Source: an uncultured Acidimicrobiaceae bacterium (lineage in GTDB: Bacteria; Actinomycetota; Acidimicrobiia; Spongiisociales; UBA5794). Taken from it: a stretch of DNA of 47,585 bases. Where the stretch lies: positions 1 to 47,585 of the forward strand of contig CAMYKI010000013.1 in the NCBI GenBank assembly GCA_947258985.1, given 5' to 3'. Both the position numbers and the translations under genes were made by a program. Below are positions 9,042 through 17,343 of the stretch, piece after piece. Positions within the stretch are counted from its first letter, which is position 1; every line of letters begins with the position of its first letter. The notes below the pieces were generated by a model, which had not been told where the DNA came from, did no database searches, and saw only the letters and a list, made by a program, of their open reading frames with translations.

Positions 9042-9101
9042 AGCACCCCCGGGGAACGTCCGCAGATGACGCTAGCAGCCGTCCCGTCGGCTCAGGATGG
9101 C

Positions 9102-9587
9102 TCAATCCTCGACGAGCCGCGCCAGATAGTCGAACTCCGAAGCCAGTGCCTTGCCGTGCTCGACGGCCGAAATCCCGTCGTCCGGTATTCCTACATGACG
9201 CAATTCGACGACGGTTTCGTCACCGTGCGGCCGGAATGTCACCAACATGGCCTCGTCGGAAACGACATCGCCACTCTGGTTGTAGCCGACGGGGGCATCC
9301 CAGTGCAATGTGTAGACGAGTTGCTGCTCAGGAACGATGACCGCGTAGATTCCGAGACGTCCGATCCAATCGGTCGACCAGCCGTCGGCGGTGGCGTCGC
9401 TTTCGGTATAGACCGAGTAGCGACCCCCTACCCGGAGGTCGGCCTGGGCCACGCAGTTCTTTGCTTGGCCAGCCCACATCCAGCCTGCCATGTCGGCCGG
9501 TTCCGTAAAGGCGCGCCACAGCCGTGAGACCGGGGCATGGAACCGCCGCGAACCGTATACCTCGGTTCCGTCCGGGTTCTCAATCAT
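9102..9587 (-). CDS. SRPBCC/AHSA1-family protein (first)
   Basis: The product, 161 residues, is a START-like AHSA1 domain protein: it begins with the pattern YGSRRFHAPVSRLWRAFT and contains the strand around DLRVGGRYSVY and ELRHVGIPDD. Such proteins bind hydrophobic ligands or act as Hsp90-activator-like folds; no catalytic claim can be made. ATG 9587 is chosen because GAGGAGG sits six bases upstream; the frame extends to 9677 without family homology. A second AHSA1-type gene lies 280 bp away on the same strand with a PfkB remnant between them. Confidence 0.8.
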   Translation of the reverse strand: MIENPDGTEVYGSRRFHAPVSRLWRAFTEPADMAGWMWAGQAKNCVAQADLRVGGRYSVYTESDATADGWSTDWIGRLGIYAVIVPEQQLVYTLHWDAPVGYNQSGDVVSDEAMLVTFRPHGDETVVELRHVGIPDDGISAVEHGKALASEFDYLARLVED

Positions 9588-9602
9588 GTGCGGCCTCCTC
9601 AC

Positions 9603-9899
9603 ATCGAACCTAGCGAACAGCGAACCTTCCTGGAAGAGCGGGTAGGCGCAGGCACAAGGGTCGCCGTCTGCACACACGGGGCAGCTGGGGCCTCGAGCTT
9701 CACGGCCGATGCCGGGTGGGTCAACGTGGCTGCCGTTCCCGTTCCGGAGGTCGTGGATACCAATGGCGCCGGCGACGCCTTCTGTGCGGGGCTCATGACA
9801 TCCTGGATGTCGACAGCCGATCTGGACGGAGCGATGCAGGCCGGTGCAGCGGCGGCCGCTGCCGCGGTTCAGTCGCCGGATCTATCCCCGCTCCAGTGA
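9603..9899 (+). pseudogene. C-terminal remnant of a PfkB/ribokinase-family sugar kinase
   Basis: The reading frame encodes about 95 residues matching the last third of a ribokinase-like kinase: VAVCTHGAAGAS followed by the second PfkB signature VVDTNGAGDAFCAG, with the catalytic-base Asp in GAGD. The N-terminal two thirds, including the first signature and sugar-binding half, are absent. The frame upstream runs into the antisense of the SRPBCC gene. It therefore cannot encode a working kinase. It overlaps the 3' end of the second SRPBCC gene by 31 bp. It is the only kinase-like sequence in the window. Confidence 0.75.
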
Positions 9900-10357
9900 T
9901 CCTTCAGTAGTCCAAGGACATAGGTCCAGGCACTGTCGAAATACGCCAGGTAGTCGTCCCAATCGGGCCCATCGAGAAACCCTGTGTGAACAAGACGGAC
10001 ATTGGTTCCGCCGGCCGAAGCGGCGAAGGTGAGAGTCACCCAGGTATTGACGGACCGCAGCGGAAGATGCGGCGGAGCATTCCAGGTGAATGAAAGCGAT
10101 TCGCCGGGGACATACGACAGGATCCGGCATCCCTCCGACCCTCTCTCGCCTTCAGGCGCATCGCGACTGAAGAGGATCTCAAAAGGCCCTCCGATGCGCA
10201 GATCGATGTTGCACGCCGCGGGCCTCCACCAGGCTGTAATACCCTCAACTGAAACCCACGCCGACCACGCTTCGTCCGGCGTCGCAGCTACCTCTGTGTC
10301 TTTGATGAGCGACCGCACCTGGGGACCGGATCCGGCAATGTGTGTTGTGTCTATCAC
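9869..10357 (-). CDS. SRPBCC/AHSA1-family protein (second)
   Basis: The product, 162 residues, is an AHSA1-type START-fold protein with EVAATPDEAWSAWVSVEGIT near the N-terminus, DLRIGGPFEI in the centre and VRLVHTGFLDGPDWD near the C-terminus. The start is taken as GTG 10357, which overlaps the stop of the upstream membrane-protein gene (GTGA), so the two genes are probably coupled. A longer frame to 10561 is antisense-like and Arg-rich. The ligand and function are unknown. Confidence 0.75.
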   Translation of the reverse strand: MIDTTHIAGSGPQVRSLIKDTEVAATPDEAWSAWVSVEGITAWWRPAACNIDLRIGGPFEILFSRDAPEGERGSEGCRILSYVPGESLSFTWNAPPHLPLRSVNTWVTLTFAASAGGTNVRLVHTGFLDGPDWDDYLAYFDSAWTYVLGLLKDHWSGDRSGD

Positions 10358-10710
10358 GAGACAGGCCGAGGGCGAGATATCTTGAAGAAGACCCAGCCGG
10401 CGGCGAGGCCCGCCGCAAGGATCGTGGCGACGAGGAGGGCCGAGGCGTCTTCCCCGATGACAACCGCCAACGCGATCCACGCCACTTCTGCGGCCAACAA
10501 CCCACCAAGGACCGAAAACGACACGGAGACAAAGCCGCGGGTGTGACGGGCAACGAGCCATTGAATAGGTAGCAGCGCGGGGGCGACCATCACCTGGCCG
10601 CCGAACGAGAAGAGCACGACGATGCTAAAAGCACCGGTGAGGAGCAGCCCGGTGTAAGCGAGCAGGCCTCTCCAACCATCGAGGTTTGTGGTCGCACCGT
10701 CCATCCTCAA
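10354..10710 (-). CDS. Small membrane protein, unrecognised
   Basis: The product, 118 residues, has about four hydrophobic helices (near residues 15-38, 42-58, 62-86 and 88-110), a hydrophilic N-terminus and a short basic tail ending SRPRPVS. I recognise no family. It lies upstream of, and overlaps, the second SRPBCC gene. Either ATG 10710 or ATG 10704 could be the start. The adjacent nitrilase-type gene is divergent and shares the roughly 100-bp promoter region. Confidence 0.6.
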   Translation of the reverse strand: MRMDGATTNLDGWRGLLAYTGLLLTGAFSIVVLFSFGGQVMVAPALLPIQWLVARHTRGFVSVSFSVLGGLLAAEVAWIALAVVIGEDASALLVATILAAGLAAGWVFFKISRPRPVS

Positions 10711-10804
10711 AGCCTACGTGCCGACACCGACAGATTGTGTGGGATCCAGGAACGAATCGGCTTGGGCCGTTGTTGCAGAGCCCCGCGTCGGCGATACTCC
10801 GTCT

Positions 10805-11578
10805 ATGAGAGTCACCGTTTGTGAACTGCCCGACGGCCGTTCGGAACTCGATGAGCGCTGGCCGGCGCTCGCTGCCCATTGCCGGGAGCGGGCCTCGGAG
10901 TTCGTGTTGCTCCCGGAAATGCCGTTCTCGCCATGGCTCGCAAGCAGCGATGAAGCCGACCAGAACGCGTGGATGTCGGCGGTGGTCGAACATGAAAGCT
11001 GGCAGAAGGCGCTGGTGGAACTGGGAGCCGGCATCGTCGGGGGGACAAGCCCCATCATCGATCAGGGCGAGAACTTCAACGAAGCCTTCGTTTGGTCGAG
11101 AACCGGGGGCGCTCGAGGTGTCCACCGCAAGCACTACCTGCCCGACGAGGAAGGCTTCTGGGAGGCACGCTGGTATCAGCGCGGCCCCCGGCAATTCGTC
11201 CCGACGGACGCCGGAGCGCTGCGGATAGGGTTTCTGGTGTGCACCGAGATATGGTTCACCGAGCATGCTCGCGGCTACGCCGGGAATGGAGTGAATCTGT
11301 TGGCCGCGCCCCGCGCAACGGGCTTGGCGTCAAGTGACAAGTGGCTCGCCGGCGGGAGAGCCGCGGCGGTGGTGTCAGGGACCTTCTGCCTTTCGTCAAA
11401 CCGGACCGGGACCGACCGGAATGGATTCGAGTGGGGTGGGCATGGTTGGGTGATCGAACCGGAGGAGGGCGACGTCCTTGCGGTCACGACGCCAGACGAG
11501 CCATTCGTCACCGTCGATATCGATCTCGAAGTCGCGGCTGCGGCGAAACGAACCTACCCGCGATACGTCGCCGAATAG
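10805..11578 (+). CDS. Carbon-nitrogen hydrolase (nitrilase superfamily)
   Basis: The product, 257 residues, carries the Glu-Lys-Cys triad of the nitrilase fold: Glu in LLPEMPF, Lys in HRKHYLPDEEGFWE and Cys in FLVCTEIWF. The family hydrolyses C-N bonds in amides, nitriles or carbamoyl compounds. ATG 10805 (MRVTVCELPDG) begins right at the first strand of the fold; the longer frame from 10688 adds non-homologous sequence. The segment between the Lys and Cys motifs is short for the family. The substrate is unknown. Confidence 0.85.
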   Translation: MRVTVCELPDGRSELDERWPALAAHCRERASEFVLLPEMPFSPWLASSDEADQNAWMSAVVEHESWQKALVELGAGIVGGTSPIIDQGENFNEAFVWSRTGGARGVHRKHYLPDEEGFWEARWYQRGPRQFVPTDAGALRIGFLVCTEIWFTEHARGYAGNGVNLLAAPRATGLASSDKWLAGGRAAAVVSGTFCLSSNRTGTDRNGFEWGGHGWVIEPEEGDVLAVTTPDEPFVTVDIDLEVAAAAKRTYPRYVAE

Positions 11579-11632
11579 CTGCGAACCCTACGCTGGTCCT
11601 GTCGAATCCAACCGAGGTCCACGGAGGTTCCG

Positions 11633-11926
11633 ATGACCGCAAGACGACTCGTCCCGTTGGCAATCCTGCTCGTTCTGCTTCTTTCCGCTTGCGCAGCCGG
11701 GGGCAACCCCAATGTCGATGTCGCCGGGCCCGATGGTGACGTTGCCGGGTTCTGGCTCGGGCTGTGGCACGGGATCATCGCTCCGATCACGTTCATCATC
11801 TCGTTGTTCTCGGACACTGTGAACATCTACGAGGTCCACAACAGCGGCAACTGGTACAACTTTGGCTTCATGTTCGGGCTAACCATGTCGGTCGGCGGCT
11901 CGGGCGCCGGTTCGAGGTGGAAGTAG
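11633..11926 (+). CDS. Small lipoprotein with membrane segment
   Basis: The product, 97 residues, begins with a lipoprotein signal peptide: basic MTARR, a hydrophobic core, and the lipobox LLSAC at about 16-20. A second hydrophobic segment follows (about 40-62), then a Gly/Ser-rich C-terminus ending SRWK. GGAGG five bases before ATG 11633 gives good start support. The protein is probably anchored at the outer face of the membrane. I cannot assign a function; similar short lipoproteins with a GLWHG...FIISLF stretch are often annotated as hypothetical. Confidence 0.75.
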   Translation: MTARRLVPLAILLVLLLSACAAGGNPNVDVAGPDGDVAGFWLGLWHGIIAPITFIISLFSDTVNIYEVHNSGNWYNFGFMFGLTMSVGGSGAGSRWK

Positions 11927-11945
11927 CCCGACGCCCACCACAACA

Positions 11946-12069
11946 TTCCTGCGTTGCACGTGCCGAAATACCGGCAGGACCAACGCAAGAACAGAGAGGC
12001 CCGCGCCCCGAGAGCTTCCTGCGTTGCAGGTGCCGAAATACCGGCAGGACCAACGCAAGAACAGAGAGG
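11946..12069. repeat. Two 54-bp direct repeats, each a nested hairpin
   Basis: Copies at 11946-11999 and 12016-12069 differ at one base and are 70 bp apart. Within each copy TGCGTTG pairs with CAACGCA, and an inner TGCCG pairs with CGGCA. They fill the gap between the convergent lipoprotein and dnaB genes, so they may act as a double bidirectional terminator or be a REP-like element. The outer arm end (TTCTTGCGT on the minus strand) is shared with the palindrome at 43225. Confidence 0.8.
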
Positions 12070-12073
12070 GCGG

Positions 12074-13432
12074 TCAGATGACCGGGGTATCGCGTCCCAT
12101 GTCCGAGAAGAGGGTGAATTCGGGTAGATAGGTGAGGTCGACGCGGCCGACTGAGCCCTGGCGATGTTTGGCGACGGCAACCTCGGCGATGCCCTTGGTC
12201 TCGATGGCTTCCGGGTTGTAGTACTCGTGTCTGTAGATGAACAACACAACATCCGCGTCCTGTTCGATCGCTCCGGATTCGCGAAGATCGCCCAGGCGGG
12301 GCCGCTTGTCTTCGCGCTGTTCCAACGAACGATTCAGCTGGGACACACCGATAACCGGAACCTCGAGCTCGCGGGCCAAGCTCTTCAAGCTGCGGCTGAT
12401 GATGGCGATCTCCTGCTGCCGGTTTTCCCCGGCGGTGCCGTGCATCAGCTGCAGGTAGTCCACCACTACGAGACCCAGCCCGTGGCGGCGCTTGAGGCGA
12501 CGGCACTTGGCGCGAATCTCGGTGACTGTGAGGCCGGCGGAATCGTCAACAAAGATCGGCTTCTTGTACAGCACGTTGGCCGCTGAAGACAGCTTGGAGA
12601 AGTCTGCTTCAGTGAGGCGGCCTGTGCGCAACCGCTGCGAATCTATCCGGCCCTGAGAACAAAGCATCCTCGTGACGACCTCTTCCCTGCTCATCTCCAG
12701 GGTGAAAAACGCGACGGGTTCACCTTGAACTGCGACGGTCTGGGCGATGTTGAGCGCCAGGGACGTCTTCCCCATGCCGGGTCGGGCGGCGACGATGATC
12801 AGATTGGTCGGATGGAGACCGGTCAGTTTGCGATCTAGATCCCGCAATCCCGTCGACAACCCCGTGACCTCGGCGCCGTGGCGATGTAGCTCCTCCGCAC
12901 GCTCGATGGCGGGACCCAGTAACGGGTCGATCGACGCCAACCCCTCACCGACGCGACGCTCTGACACCGCGTAGACCGACTGCTCCGCCTTATCGAGAAC
13001 ATCGGCGATCTCCTGGTCGACCTCCGTCGCCAGCTTGCCGATGTCTCCCCCGACCCGCATCAATCGCCGCCGGAGCGCATGCTCTTCGACGATTGACGCA
13101 TAGTGCTCGACATTCGAGGTCGCCGGAACTGCGTCGATCAACGTCGTGAGATAGGCGAGTCCACCAACACGATCGAGCATCTCGCTGCGTCGCAGCCCTT
13201 CAGCAACCGTAACCGCATCGATGGGCTCGTTCTTGTTGAACAGGCTCAGCACCGCGTCAAAAATCGCCTGATGCGCCGGACGGTAAAAGTCTTCGGGCTG
13301 CAGCTTCTCCAACGCGATGTTGGCCGCGTCGCTATCCAACAGAACAGCGCCGAGCACCGACTCCTCGGCCTCGACGCTGTTAGGGGGAACGCGCAGGGAA
13401 TCGGATCGGGGATCGTCGATTCCCAATGCCAT
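12074..13432 (-). CDS. dnaB: Replicative DNA helicase DnaB
   Basis: The product, 452 residues, is the hexameric helicase that unwinds DNA at the replication fork. The N-terminal domain (about 15-115) carries PNSVEAEESVLGAVL, followed by the linker and the RecA-like domain with Walker A ARPGMGKT (about 216-223) and Walker B VVVDYLQL. The C-terminal DNA-binding-loop region has SGAIEQDADVVLFIYR. Length is normal and no intein is present. It is the last gene of the rpsF-ssb-rpsR-rplI-dnaB block, 15 bp after rplI. The tandem hairpin repeat begins immediately past its stop. Confidence 0.98.
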   Translation of the reverse strand: MALGIDDPRSDSLRVPPNSVEAEESVLGAVLLDSDAANIALEKLQPEDFYRPAHQAIFDAVLSLFNKNEPIDAVTVAEGLRRSEMLDRVGGLAYLTTLIDAVPATSNVEHYASIVEEHALRRRLMRVGGDIGKLATEVDQEIADVLDKAEQSVYAVSERRVGEGLASIDPLLGPAIERAEELHRHGAEVTGLSTGLRDLDRKLTGLHPTNLIIVAARPGMGKTSLALNIAQTVAVQGEPVAFFTLEMSREEVVTRMLCSQGRIDSQRLRTGRLTEADFSKLSSAANVLYKKPIFVDDSAGLTVTEIRAKCRRLKRRHGLGLVVVDYLQLMHGTAGENRQQEIAIISRSLKSLARELEVPVIGVSQLNRSLEQREDKRPRLGDLRESGAIEQDADVVLFIYRHEYYNPEAIETKGIAEVAVAKHRQGSVGRVDLTYLPEFTLFSDMGRDTPVI

Positions 13433-13447
13433 AAACGCGCCTTTCTC

Positions 13448-13894
13448 CTACGCCGGGATCACGTCGAGTGTGACGTTGAACTGCACATCCTCGTGCGGCT
13501 GCATCGTCACCTCGTGCAATCCGATCTCCTTGATGGCTTCCGGGATGTTGATGATTCCGCTGGGAACCTCGACACCGCTGAATTTCTTGACGGCTTCGGC
13601 AATATCGTGGGTACCCACGGAACCGAACAGCTTGCCCTCGTCACCGGAGCGGGCGGCGATGACCACCCTCGAACCGACCAGATTCCTGGCGAGTTCCTCC
13701 GCCTCGGCCTTGGCCTTGGCTTCGGTTTCGATCCGCATCTGACGGAGCTTGGCGGCCTGCTTGATGGCACCCTCTGTCGCTTTCATCGCCATCTTCTTGG
13801 GCAGCAGATAGTTACGGGCGTAGCCGTTGGACACCTCGACGATGTCACCTTTGCCACCCAGATCGGCGACGTCCTTGAGCAGTATGACGTTCAT
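13448..13894 (-). CDS. rplI: 50S ribosomal protein L9
   Basis: The product, 148 residues, is a standard-length L9. The N-terminal domain starts [21 protein letters not shown], with the conserved GYARNYLLPKKMA. A long connecting helix rich in Lys/Ala/Glu follows (about 42-75), then the C-terminal domain with LFGSVGTHDIAEA. L9 binds domain V of 23S rRNA near the L1 stalk. The start codon shares one base with the rpsR stop (TAATG), which indicates coupled translation. Confidence 0.98.
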   Translation of the reverse strand: MNVILLKDVADLGGKGDIVEVSNGYARNYLLPKKMAMKATEGAIKQAAKLRQMRIETEAKAKAEAEELARNLVGSRVVIAARSGDEGKLFGSVGTHDIAEAVKKFSGVEVPSGIINIPEAIKEIGLHEVTMQPHEDVQFNVTLDVIPA

Positions 13895-14160
13895 TAGCCC
13901 CTCTGTGAGATATAGGGCAGCAGCGCCATTTCGCGGGCATTCTTGACGGCGATCGCCAGCGCGCGCTGATGCTTGGGGCAGGCGCCGGTCACCCTGCGGG
14001 CGCGGATCTTGCCACGGTCGGACATGAACTTGCGGAGTACCGCTACGTCCTTGTAGTCAATGTATTTGGCCTTGTCCTTGCAGAACTGACAGACCTTGGG
14101 TCGGCGCCGCGCATCAGCAGCACTGGGGCGACGCCTCTTCTTACGTGTATTCGGGGGCAT
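13894..14160 (-). CDS. rpsR: 30S ribosomal protein S18 (zinc-ligand form)
   Basis: The product, 88 residues, has a basic N-terminus and the S18 core [20 protein letters not shown]. It keeps VCQFC plus the later ACPKHQ, giving a Cys-Cys-Cys-His set typical of the zinc-binding (C+) paralogue. A zinc-free copy may exist elsewhere, but none is in this window. S18 sits with S6 on the 30S platform; the rpsF gene is two genes upstream in the same operon. AGGAGG lies 11 bases before ATG 14160. Confidence 0.97.
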   Translation of the reverse strand: MPPNTRKKRRRPSAADARRRPKVCQFCKDKAKYIDYKDVAVLRKFMSDRGKIRARRVTGACPKHQRALAIAVKNAREMALLPYISQRG

Positions 14161-14196
14161 ATTGTCTTTGTCCTCCTGGGAAGTTGAAAGCCTTGT

Positions 14197-14661
14197 CTAG
14201 AAGGGGGCTTCGTCGGGGCCGTAGTCATCGCGAGCAACGGGGGCCGGGGGCACTGAACCGGCTCCGCCGCCACCCTTGTTGGCTGCCCAGTCACCGCCAC
14301 CGGTGCGCGGGGTGCGGGTCACGGATGCTGTCGCCCACCTGACCGACGGGCCGATGTCATCGATGCGGACCTCGATGATGGACCTCTTGTCGCCCTCCTG
14401 GGTTTCCCAGGAACGCTGTTCGAGACGACCGGTCACGATCACTCTCATGCCTTTTTGCAGCGATTCGGCGACGTTCTCGGCCATGTCGCGCCAGCAGGTT
14501 CCGCCGAAGAAGCTGGTCTCTTCCTGCCACTCCTGGTTGCGGTCCTGGTAGCGACGGCTTACGGCGAACCGGATCTTGGCCATCGCCACACCCGACGGTG
14601 TGAAACGAAGCTCGGGGTCATCAACGAGGTTGCCAATGAGGGTCACACTGTTGTTACTCAT
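14197..14661 (-). CDS. ssb: Single-stranded DNA-binding protein
   Basis: The product, 154 residues, has one OB fold (about 1-110) with the conserved start NSVTLIGNLVDDPELRFT and the motif TSFFGGTCWRDMAENV. A Gly/Pro-rich linker leads to the acidic tip PDEAPF, the site that recruits replication and repair partners. It lies between rpsF and rpsR, the usual bacterial order, and is probably co-transcribed with both. It is somewhat short in the linker compared with many actinobacterial SSBs. Confidence 0.97.
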   Translation of the reverse strand: MSNNSVTLIGNLVDDPELRFTPSGVAMAKIRFAVSRRYQDRNQEWQEETSFFGGTCWRDMAENVAESLQKGMRVIVTGRLEQRSWETQEGDKRSIIEVRIDDIGPSVRWATASVTRTPRTGGGDWAANKGGGGAGSVPPAPVARDDYGPDEAPF

Positions 14662-14724
14662 TACGTATCTCTCTTCTCTCTGCTCACTACGCAGTGTGCC
14701 TTGCGACTGTGACAGGTTTCGGCA

Positions 14725-15012
14725 CTACTTGGCCCCAAGCCTGGTGATCTTGTGACGGATAACGGCATCGTGCAGGCCAAGGGCCCTGTCGAGGGTCTCG
14801 ACCATCTCGGTGCCGGAGTCGAACTCGACAACGGAGTAGAAGCCTTCGTGCAAATGGTCGATTTCGTAGGCGAAGCGCCGTTTGCCCCAAAAATCGGTGC
14901 CGGTGACGCTACCGGAAGAGTTGACTACACCTTCTACCTCGCCAACGAGAGTCCGTACATCGGTCTCCGTCAGTTCGGGACGATGAATCATCATCAGCTC
15001 ATAAGAACGCAA
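14725..15012 (-). CDS. rpsF: 30S ribosomal protein S6
   Basis: The product, 95 residues, is a ferredoxin-like S6 with RSYELMMIHRPELTE at the start, DFWGKRRFAYEIDHLHEGFY in the middle and DAVIRHKITRL at the end. The start is TTG 15012, chosen because AGGAGGT sits six bases upstream and because the first strand begins there. It heads the ribosomal/replication operon. Its leader of about 120 nt (see the promoter entry) could hold an S6:S18 autoregulatory site, as in other bacteria, but I cannot identify that motif with confidence. Confidence 0.96.
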   Translation of the reverse strand: MRSYELMMIHRPELTETDVRTLVGEVEGVVNSSGSVTGTDFWGKRRFAYEIDHLHEGFYSVVEFDSGTEMVETLDRALGLHDAVIRHKITRLGAK

Positions 15013-15140
15013 TATTTCACCTCCTGTGGACGAACGCTGCGAGGTTCCTGGGGCGGACCCGGCGGAAACCCGACGCGAAAGGCCCCCGGGCGGTCCGGGA
15101 GCAGGGGTCGGGAGGTTTTGACCTCCCTGTGCGAGTGGCG

Positions 15141-15169
15141 AGTGTAACGACCCGGCCGCGGGTAGTCCA
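15141..15169 (-). promoter_or_regulatory. Putative promoter of the rpsF operon
   Basis: On the minus strand TGGACT (15164-15169) and TACACT (15141-15146) are separated by 17 bp, a fair match to a housekeeping promoter. Transcription would start near 15134, leaving a GC-rich leader. A 7-bp hairpin (GGGAGGT-loop-ACCTCCC, 15110-15127) lies early in that leader. Confidence 0.45.
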
Positions 15170-15241
15170 CATCGGGAAAACGAACGCTGGCCCCTCGGTC
15201 CCAGATCACCACTCCGGAGGCGCCCTTTGAACGGCGTAGAC

Positions 15242-15940
15242 CTAGCTCGGAGTCGTCAGGGGAAGCGCCTCCTCCAATGCCCTCTCGCCGTCTCGCGTAA
15301 CCCGATACGCCGCAGCATCGCCATCAACGGAAACCGCAGTGTGGAGTTCGGTACCAACGAAGTGGACCGCCGTCCCGTCCTCGCACGCATAGCCGGCGGG
15401 AAGCCGCCCCGTCCCCACCATGCTGAGATAGTTGGGACGCCGCTCCGGCTCTGATGAGTAGTGCGGGCAGAAGCTGCCGGTGAGGAAGCCCAGGCCATCG
15501 GCCAGAGCGTCGGCTTTCCCGATCAGGAAGGAGTCCGTGGTGCTCGACTCAAACCAGCAGTTGGCCCCGGCACTCAACCCGGCCATGACCACGCCTTCTT
15601 GCCAAGCCTCTGCCAGGGCGACATCCACTCCGTGAAGGCGCCACACGGCCAGCATGTTGGCGGTGCTCCCACCACCCACGTAGATCATGTCCATCCCGAG
15701 AAGAAACGATCGGGTGTCCGCGATTTCCCGGTTGAACAAGTTGAGTACCTGTGGCTCGCAGCCATAGCCCGCATATGCCTTGTAGAACTCGAGGACGTAT
15801 CCCGGATCGTCGCCGCTTGCCGTCGGAACGAAACAGACCCGGGGACGTTCGGCTGCGACCAGGGACAGGGCGTACCTGTCGAGCATGGGATTGCCAGATC
15901 CGAACCCACCACCACCCATGGCGACAATGTGCGCCGTCAC
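15242..15940 (-). CDS. Peptidase S51-family protein (peptidase E-like)
   Basis: The product, 232 residues, has the S51 layout: MGGGGFG at the N-terminus, YVGGGSTANMLA in the middle and the nucleophile-elbow GLSAGANCW with the catalytic Ser, followed by GSFCPHYS with the His. The family includes aspartyl dipeptidase (PepE) and cyanophycinase. The spacing and short length fit a PepE-like dipeptidase better than cyanophycinase. The start GTG 15940 overlaps the stop of the upstream metallo-hydrolase (GTGA), so the two are coupled. Confidence 0.88.
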   Translation of the reverse strand: MTAHIVAMGGGGFGSGNPMLDRYALSLVAAERPRVCFVPTASGDDPGYVLEFYKAYAGYGCEPQVLNLFNREIADTRSFLLGMDMIYVGGGSTANMLAVWRLHGVDVALAEAWQEGVVMAGLSAGANCWFESSTTDSFLIGKADALADGLGFLTGSFCPHYSSEPERRPNYLSMVGTGRLPAGYACEDGTAVHFVGTELHTAVSVDGDAAAYRVTRDGERALEEALPLTTPS

Positions 15941-16497
15941 GATGCCGCCCGGGGAGCCACATCAGCAGCAAAGGCAGCCCCGTGGCCCGGGACGATGACC
16001 GTTGCCACCTCGAGAACTCGGTCTCTGTATGGCTGGAGCAGCTCCGGTTGGGCTGCAAGTGGGTCCTCCGCGGCCGATTCGTTCCACCACAGATGGGTAA
16101 AGGCGTAGGTTCCGTCATCCGTCTGCACCACGGTCGTTGTGTCCTGGGGGGTATGGGCCGGAGTCTCCATCAGGCTGACGGCTGCGGACACGGCGAACCC
16201 CTCGGCAGGCCGGGATGTCCAGATGTCGTTCTCGTAGACGGCCCAATGGTCGTGCACCCTTACGCTGGGGAACAAGGCGATGTTCATGGTGTGATCCGGA
16301 TGGTGATGGGAGAGGACGATGTCGGTGACATCTGCGGGATCAACACCCAGGCGCCCTAGCGGCTCGAGGATCACGGATCGATCAGGCACCATCCCGGGGT
16401 CGATCACGATGATCGCTTCGCCATCCCTGACGAGGCTCACAGTCCCGGCTACCCGGTCTCCCACGTAGCCTGCAAAGAGCACGTCTATCTGTGCCAT
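15937..16497 (-). CDS. Metallo-beta-lactamase-fold hydrolase
   Basis: The product, 186 residues, is a compact MBL-fold hydrolase with the zinc motif LSHHHPDHTMN, a later His in METPAHTPQDTT and the terminal VIVPGHGAAF. This layout resembles MBLAC1-like and other small hydrolases; the substrate is unknown. ATG 16497 is preferred because GAGGAGG lies just upstream; the in-frame codon at 16518 lies before that site. It is coupled to the S51 peptidase gene downstream. Confidence 0.88.
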   Translation of the reverse strand: MAQIDVLFAGYVGDRVAGTVSLVRDGEAIIVIDPGMVPDRSVILEPLGRLGVDPADVTDIVLSHHHPDHTMNIALFPSVRVHDHWAVYENDIWTSRPAEGFAVSAAVSLMETPAHTPQDTTTVVQTDDGTYAFTHLWWNESAAEDPLAAQPELLQPYRDRVLEVATVIVPGHGAAFAADVAPRAAS

Positions 16498-16519
16498 CTG
16501 TTCCTCCTCATCCGGCAAT

Positions 16520-17083
16520 TCACTCTTGGAATGTCAGCAACCGGGGGTTCGGCGCCATCGTCCCCGCAGCCATTTCCAGGGCGTACCGGTACGGGCCCGC
16601 GGCGCTGTATGTCGGGCATGGATCCGCGGTGCACGGGTCCATGACGAACCGATCTACTACCGCTCCATCCGCATCGAAGAACGCTATATCGAGGGAAAGC
16701 AGTGTGTGCTTCATCCAGAAGCCGCCGGTGTTGTCATCGTCGAAGACAAAGAGCATGCCGTCGAGGTCAAGAAGGTCTTCGACGTGCATCAGGCCCTGCC
16801 GCCGCAGCGCCGCGGTGTCGGCAACCGCGACGACAAGCTCCCTGTCGTCCAGCAGAACGGTGTTGACTTCGGTCCCCTGCGGAAGCACCTTCGGGACTCT
16901 TGGCGGCATCGGGGCATCGGCTGTTGTTGTCGGAGCGGTACTTGTTGTCGGAGCGGTACTTGTGGTCGTCGAGGTGGCGGCTAAGCCCGGATCCGCACTC
17001 GTCGGCGCGGTCGTAGGTGTCTCAGCTGTGTCGGCGCAACCTGCGGCAGCAACCGCCACAAGGACTAGAAGGAGGAGCTTCAT
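16520..17083 (-). CDS. DUF192-family lipoprotein
   Basis: The product, 187 residues, has a lipoprotein signal (MKLLLLVLVAVAAAGC, lipobox Cys at 16), then a Thr/Ser/Ala/Pro linker (about 20-58) and a DUF192 domain. Domain markers are ADTAALRRQGLMHVEDL, GMLFVFDDD, GFWMKHTLLSLDIAFFD and a late GPYRYALEM. DUF192 proteins are small exported or anchored proteins of uncertain function. The linker repeats STAPTT through a tandem DNA duplication. The MBL-fold gene begins 22 bp downstream. Confidence 0.88.
   Translation of the reverse strand: MKLLLLVLVAVAAAGCADTAETPTTAPTSADPGLAATSTTTSTAPTTSTAPTTTADAPMPPRVPKVLPQGTEVNTVLLDDRELVVAVADTAALRRQGLMHVEDLLDLDGMLFVFDDDNTGGFWMKHTLLSLDIAFFDADGAVVDRFVMDPCTADPCPTYSAAGPYRYALEMAAGTMAPNPRLLTFQE
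16926..16961. repeat. 18-bp perfect tandem duplication in a linker
   Basis: GTTGTCGGAGCGGTACTT occurs twice head to tail (16926-16943 and 16944-16961). It stays in frame and encodes a repeated six-residue unit of the DUF192 lipoprotein linker. Such repeats can change length by slippage without breaking the frame. Confidence 0.85.
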
Positions 17084-17220
17084 CCGGGCAGTATGTCACG
17101 CCCCCCTGGCTACTCTCCGCGCATCGTCTCCTCTCGATGAATCCGTCGCCGCGCCATACGACCTCCTTACTGCAGAACACGATCTCTCCGACGGAGAATC
17201 GGAAATCGTATCCAATTGCT

Positions 17221-17334
17221 CGACACCCGGGATCCGGCAGCACGCTACTCGCCGAGGCAATGAACCGGATTGGCGAATTGGGAGTGCCGGCTAAATACAT
17301 CGATGTCGGCGCCAGCCTCCCGTATCTCGGATGA
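17221..17334 (+). pseudogene. Possible C-terminal gene remnant, unrecognised
   Basis: The plus strand encodes a protein-like tail, STLLAEAMNRIGELGVPA followed by KYIDVGASLPYLG and a stop at 17332. Upstream in the same frame the sequence becomes antisense to the DUF192 gene and shows no family. It looks like the end of a larger protein whose body is lost, but I cannot name the family. The rest of the 17084-17343 gap holds nothing else I can support. Confidence 0.3.
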
Positions 17335-17343
17335 CGGAGTCTC

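Noticed and set aside
9603-9899. Functional IolC-type kinase for the pathway
   Set aside because: Only the C-terminal third of a PfkB kinase is present, far from the regulon and without its operator.
11946-12069. CRISPR array
   Set aside because: Only two repeat units with a 16-bp gap and internal hairpins; no cas genes nearby.
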